Shown one piece after another: positions 60,840 through 64,000 of a stretch of DNA of 64,000 nucleotides. The notes below the pieces were generated by a model. That model was not told the origin of the DNA. It saw only the letters and a program-made list of their open reading frames with translations, and did not search any database. How positions within the stretch are numbered: position 1 is the first letter of the stretch; each line of letters begins with the position of its first letter. This DNA is from Stratiolaelaps scimitus. Lineage: Eukaryota; Arthropoda; Arachnida; Mesostigmata; Laelapidae. The stretch spans positions 248,001-312,000 of the forward strand of contig JABWDB010000014.1 in assembly GCA_019614645.1 (NCBI GenBank), read 5' to 3'. The position numbers were made by a program, and so were the translations under genes.

Positions 60840-60922
60840 ACATTGGCGATGGAATAGCCCAGTTGGTAGCGGATATTGTACATTGCGCCAGCTTAATGGT
60901 GATATGGGTTCAATCAGAGTTG
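60840..60922 (+). repeat. tRNA-derived SINE head, plus strand
   Basis: The A box TAGCCCAGTTGG at 60855-60866 and B box GGGTTCAATC at 60906-60915 stand at tRNA-like spacing. It abuts, tail to tail, the minus-strand SINE that follows. Confidence 0.6.
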
Positions 60923-61045
60923 GTACAGGTAAAGGTAAAGGTTTATTGGTTTATTAAAGGAACTGCAATTTCACAATGGCAGCGAATCGAAACTATGAGC
61001 AAAGGAGTATCGACTCTCACGCATACGTACAATGCGTAAAATAGG
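60923..61045 (-). repeat. SINE, minus strand, same family as 47.1 kb
   Basis: On the minus strand, ATAGTTTCGATTCGCTGCC near 60978-60996 fits a B box. It is followed by the tail ATTGCAGTTCCTTTAATAAACC then AATAAACCTTTACCTTTACC (down to 60925). The tail matches the one at 47200-47246 at nearly every position. Confidence 0.65.
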
Positions 61046-61059
61046 CAGTCGACTAATAC

Positions 61060-61335
61060 TTAGCGTTAATAGAGCTGACATGTTTGTATGGTCCGGAGTT
61101 GCTCAAGGCTCCCGGTGGGATCTTCACCCGTAACTTGTATGCTGACAACCTAAAGATATATATGCCAATTCGTCCTTCGCACAGACAGGCCACTTCTGGA
61201 GTCGGCCATCGATATTGTTGGAGCGTGGTGTTGCACAGATACCAGCTTACTATTACATCTACTGCCAAATGCGTCGGACTCTGTTCTACACACTATAACA
61301 ATGATTCCATTATAACTTCTACCAAGAAATGGTGA
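61060..61335 (+). pseudogene. LINE reverse transcriptase fossil (jockey-like)
   Basis: A short plus-strand relic. WSGVAQGS near 61093-61115 matches the SGVPQGS box. It joins almost directly to LYADNLKIYMPIRP near 61136-61175, the YADD box with Asp changed to Asn at the second acidic position, so the part normally between them is shortened. WSVVLHRYQLTITSTAKC near 61221-61270 matches the motif that follows in CR1/jockey enzymes (WCxxNQLTLNxxKC). Stops and frame changes are present. It starts just after the SINE pair. Confidence 0.65.
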
Positions 61336-61339
61336 CTCG

Positions 61340-61788
61340 CGTCGTATTTAAAAAGAAAAACTTGTGCAATTTCTGTAAATAAAGTAACATCCGAAATGTT
61401 TACTGCAAGCTTCAAAGCCCGCCTGATGTTGATGCCGACATCGGATATCAAGCGCCAAGCCTCTGTTCGTTGGACAGACAGAGAGAGTAGTTTTTTTTAG
61501 TGGTGAATGGGATTTACTTGGGACGTAGTAAACCAGCGTAGTTCCGGAACACAACAGAGGAAGCAAACTTGTTGGCGCCCAACGAGCTGGCAAATATCTA
61601 ACACCTCTGGTATATATCCCATGAGAGTTTGTTCCGCAGTACGTCTGTACCCTGTCCATCGCTTAGCGAGGCGTAGCAGCTTACACAGATCATTTTGTCA
61701 GCATCCAAAGGTAAGTATTTATGGGGTTGAGCAGAGCAAATGTAAAATTAGATCGAATTTTACATCAGCGAACATTAACGAGAAACGG

Positions 61789-61825
<37 letters not shown>

Positions 61826-62319
61826 GTGAGACTGTTTTCTTTGTTTTAGCGCTGAACCTATCTTGGTATCACCCTGAAAAAAAGATGTCTGTCCATACAC
61901 ACGAACTTGGGTCTATGTGACGACGCTATGGGCACTGGACACAGTCGCTACCCAGCTCACCCACTTCCCACGCAGGTTCGAGCAGCCGGCGGACAATACG
62001 GGAAAGCTGAACAGTGAGAGAAAGCGAGTGAGGCACGGAGGTGCGTGGCGAACAAATTGTTACGAAGGCAGTTTGAGCTTCTGGCATCATTGCGCAAACA
62101 ATTCATTAGGCTGTCTAGCCCACCGGCTAGTTGGCATTGCACGACCAAGCAAAGCAGGAGAGCCTTGAGCCGAATCCCGTTTATGTCCCAACGCCACTGC
62201 AATAGGTAGAATACCCCCTGAGGTAAGTGGGTCGTTCGGGAGCTCTGAGAGGCAATGGACGCCTCAACGCCGTTTGTAGGATATCGTCCACCGCTGTAGT
62301 GCTACCGTGCATAGTCTAC

Positions 62320-62350
<31 letters not shown>

Positions 62351-63050
62351 TATTCACGCACGCAGCGCGTATTGCGGGAACATTTTGTGGAGCATTCTTG
62401 CAAAGGGGTTCCTTGCATTTGGGTTCCCTGTGATCGCTTCGTCCTCCTTTCTGCACACCACGGCAACGACCATCCTAATGGCCACACACATAGTTCCACT
62501 GCTCCACGCCAACGGCCAACCCAACCGGGCAACGTTAACCCTAGTATAGCTGTTCCGTACGATTGTTCCCTGTCAACGGGACCGCTGTCGCTGTTAGAAC
62601 TGTCATGGACAAAGACAGACGTCGATGATAAGGCCCTCTAATCGGACAACTAGAATTGGTCCTTCAGGCTTTGTCTCAGTCATCGCATGTATGTGTATAT
62701 TTGATCACTATCGACGGAAACCAATTCCAACCCTCGCGTTATATTGAATCTCGAGTTCAACTTCGATTGCTGATAGCATTTGATCACCTCGTGTGAAGAA
62801 CGTAACTCGTGCATTATCCTGTCGCGGTCAAGGAGACTGTGCCATCGTTTGTAACGTCAAAGTAAGTTTAAGTGAATTCTATAAATGAGGGTGTTGCTTT
62901 TGCATTTCCTCTCAAGACGGATACCAAAATGCAAATGTGCATCTACGTGTCCTCAGGTTGCTAATAAATAAATTTTACGGGCTGACTACTCACAGCCTTA
63001 AACGTTCAACGTCCACACTAGATCTTTTGGCATTGCTCCTTAAAACGGAG
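61340..63050. other. Non-coding stretch, no supported gene
   Basis: It holds (TA)n arrays at 61790-61822 and 62319-62345 and two GC-richer patches (61910-62260 and 62400-62600). The latter are open in several frames (for instance NVNPSIAVPYDCSLSTGPLS) but without clear splice bounds. No transposon protein was found. Confidence 0.4.
61790..61822. repeat. (TA)n microsatellite
   Basis: A TA array of about 33 bases; another of about 27 bases lies at 62319-62345. Confidence 0.9.
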
Positions 63051-63059
63051 CCCTTTAAA

Positions 63060-63185
63060 TGCACATGTGAAACGGTGGGGATCGAACCCGTGCACTCCTC
63101 CATTGAGGCACATAAAAATCGAAACCATAACCAGTCCTTCGGTTGCTAGGCGCACACGAGTGTACCACGCCACCGGGCTCGACAA
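63060..63185 (-). repeat. tRNA-derived SINE, minus strand
   Basis: On the minus strand GAGCCCGGTGGCGTGGTACA (about 63162-63181) fits an A box. CGGGTTCGATCCCC at 63077-63090 is a near-consensus B box. The A-to-B distance is about 80 bases, longer than in a tRNA, and a second weak TTCGATT lies between, so it may be a composite or an insertion-bearing SINE head. Confidence 0.6.
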
Positions 63186-63189
63186 ATCA

Positions 63190-64000
63190 GTATTCATCTA
63201 GAGCTTCAGAAGCCACACCAGCTTACGGTGATTTTTGCACACTTACCGACTATTCTTCGGAGAAGATCTCCGTGTCTTATGAGTGGTTTGGGTCACCGTT
63301 CCACCTTCTTCGGTGGAAAATATTCATATAGCATTATACAGGATTAAAATATACCTACCAATCCGATAAGTAAACCTGGCGTGCTCAATGCGCTTTGCTT
63401 TTACCGAATACCTTCTCTTGCTAGGTCGGGTTCGCAGGTATACAAATGTAGACGTACAAATTCCCAAAAGATATCTTTCCAAGATGGGTCTTTTCCCAAA
63501 TATAAACAACAAATTTCTGCGCATCCCGTCTATAGATAAATATATATATATAGGTTTTCGTAAAGCTACGTAACCCTATAGTATAGGCCCACCATGCCTG
63601 ACGGTTTCGACGGCATCCTTCAGTGAATAGTTTTCATTTGGTATCTGTAAATCTATACTTAGATAGTAACGTGTATTTCAAGACAAAAGGAAAATTTCCC
63701 TAAGTATTTTTCTTAGCGGACGGCAAACTTCGCTTGAAGTCGAAGGAGCGCTTAAAAAATATAATATAGCAGGACTGTGGCGTCCTCTAGGAAAGTTTTT
63801 CGGGATTGTTCTCTTTATTTACCTTTTGGTTTTAAAAAAACGCAAGCTAATACCTGAATGTGTATTATCAATAAAGACGAAAGAGAAATAATGTACCGCA
63901 CGTTACCCATAAAAACAACAAATGTTGCTTAGTTCTCCAAAGAATTCCACAGATCTACCAGTACCCTCTATATCTACATGCCTGTCTCCTGGGTTGGTAT
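63190..64000. other. Non-coding end of window
   Basis: AT-rich DNA with a short TA run at 63540-63552. No exon or transposon protein can be supported. Confidence 0.4.

Overview
The window looks like animal nuclear DNA, most plausibly from an arthropod. It has no operons, no dense coding and no bacterial gene signals. It has AT-rich non-coding sequence with more than twenty (TA)n microsatellites, tRNA-derived SINEs, degraded non-LTR retrotransposons and several lineages of Tc1/mariner DNA transposons. The mix fits an arthropod, possibly a mite or tick, but nothing in the sequence fixes the species. No complete host gene can be read. If host genes cross the window, only isolated candidate exons are visible and the rest would be intron or intergenic DNA.

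Layout. 1-4.6 kb is non-coding. A 1.45-kb Tc1-type transposon with long, doubly repeated ends lies at 4.66-6.10 kb, followed at 6.5-7.1 kb by an internally deleted mariner fossil. A 5'-truncated CR1-like LINE lies on the minus strand at 10.46-12.17 kb. GC-rich, repeat-bearing DNA with several overlapping open frames covers 12.4-14.1 kb. From 14.7 to 24.4 kb there are microsatellites and one SINE. At 24.42-25.11 kb sits a short mariner derivative that keeps both terminal repeats and an intact reading frame for the DNA-binding half of the transposase but lacks the catalytic half. A second copy lies in the opposite orientation at 37.84-38.53 kb. The 27.2-29.95 kb segment holds a long hairpin around a TA repeat and two DD37D-like transposase fragments on either side of an antisense LINE fragment. 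Another mariner fossil is at 36.7-37.05 kb.

43.5-48.0 kb carries four minus-strand candidate exons, each preceded by a plausible splice acceptor; their phases do not let neighbouring ones be joined directly. 51.1-52.5 kb has two mariner fossils in the same orientation and a SINE. 58.8 kb has a candidate Cys-rich exon on the plus strand. 60.8-61.3 kb has two convergent SINEs next to a LINE reverse transcriptase fossil.

The most notable item is the pair of catalytic-domain-less mariner derivatives. They share the same internal deletion, so the deleted form itself was mobilised in trans. The protein it encodes would bind transposon ends but could not cut DNA, which is the architecture expected of a transposition repressor. 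Coordinates of degraded elements are approximate to about 20-50 bases. Most long open frames elsewhere are likely chance frames, and the exon calls are tentative.
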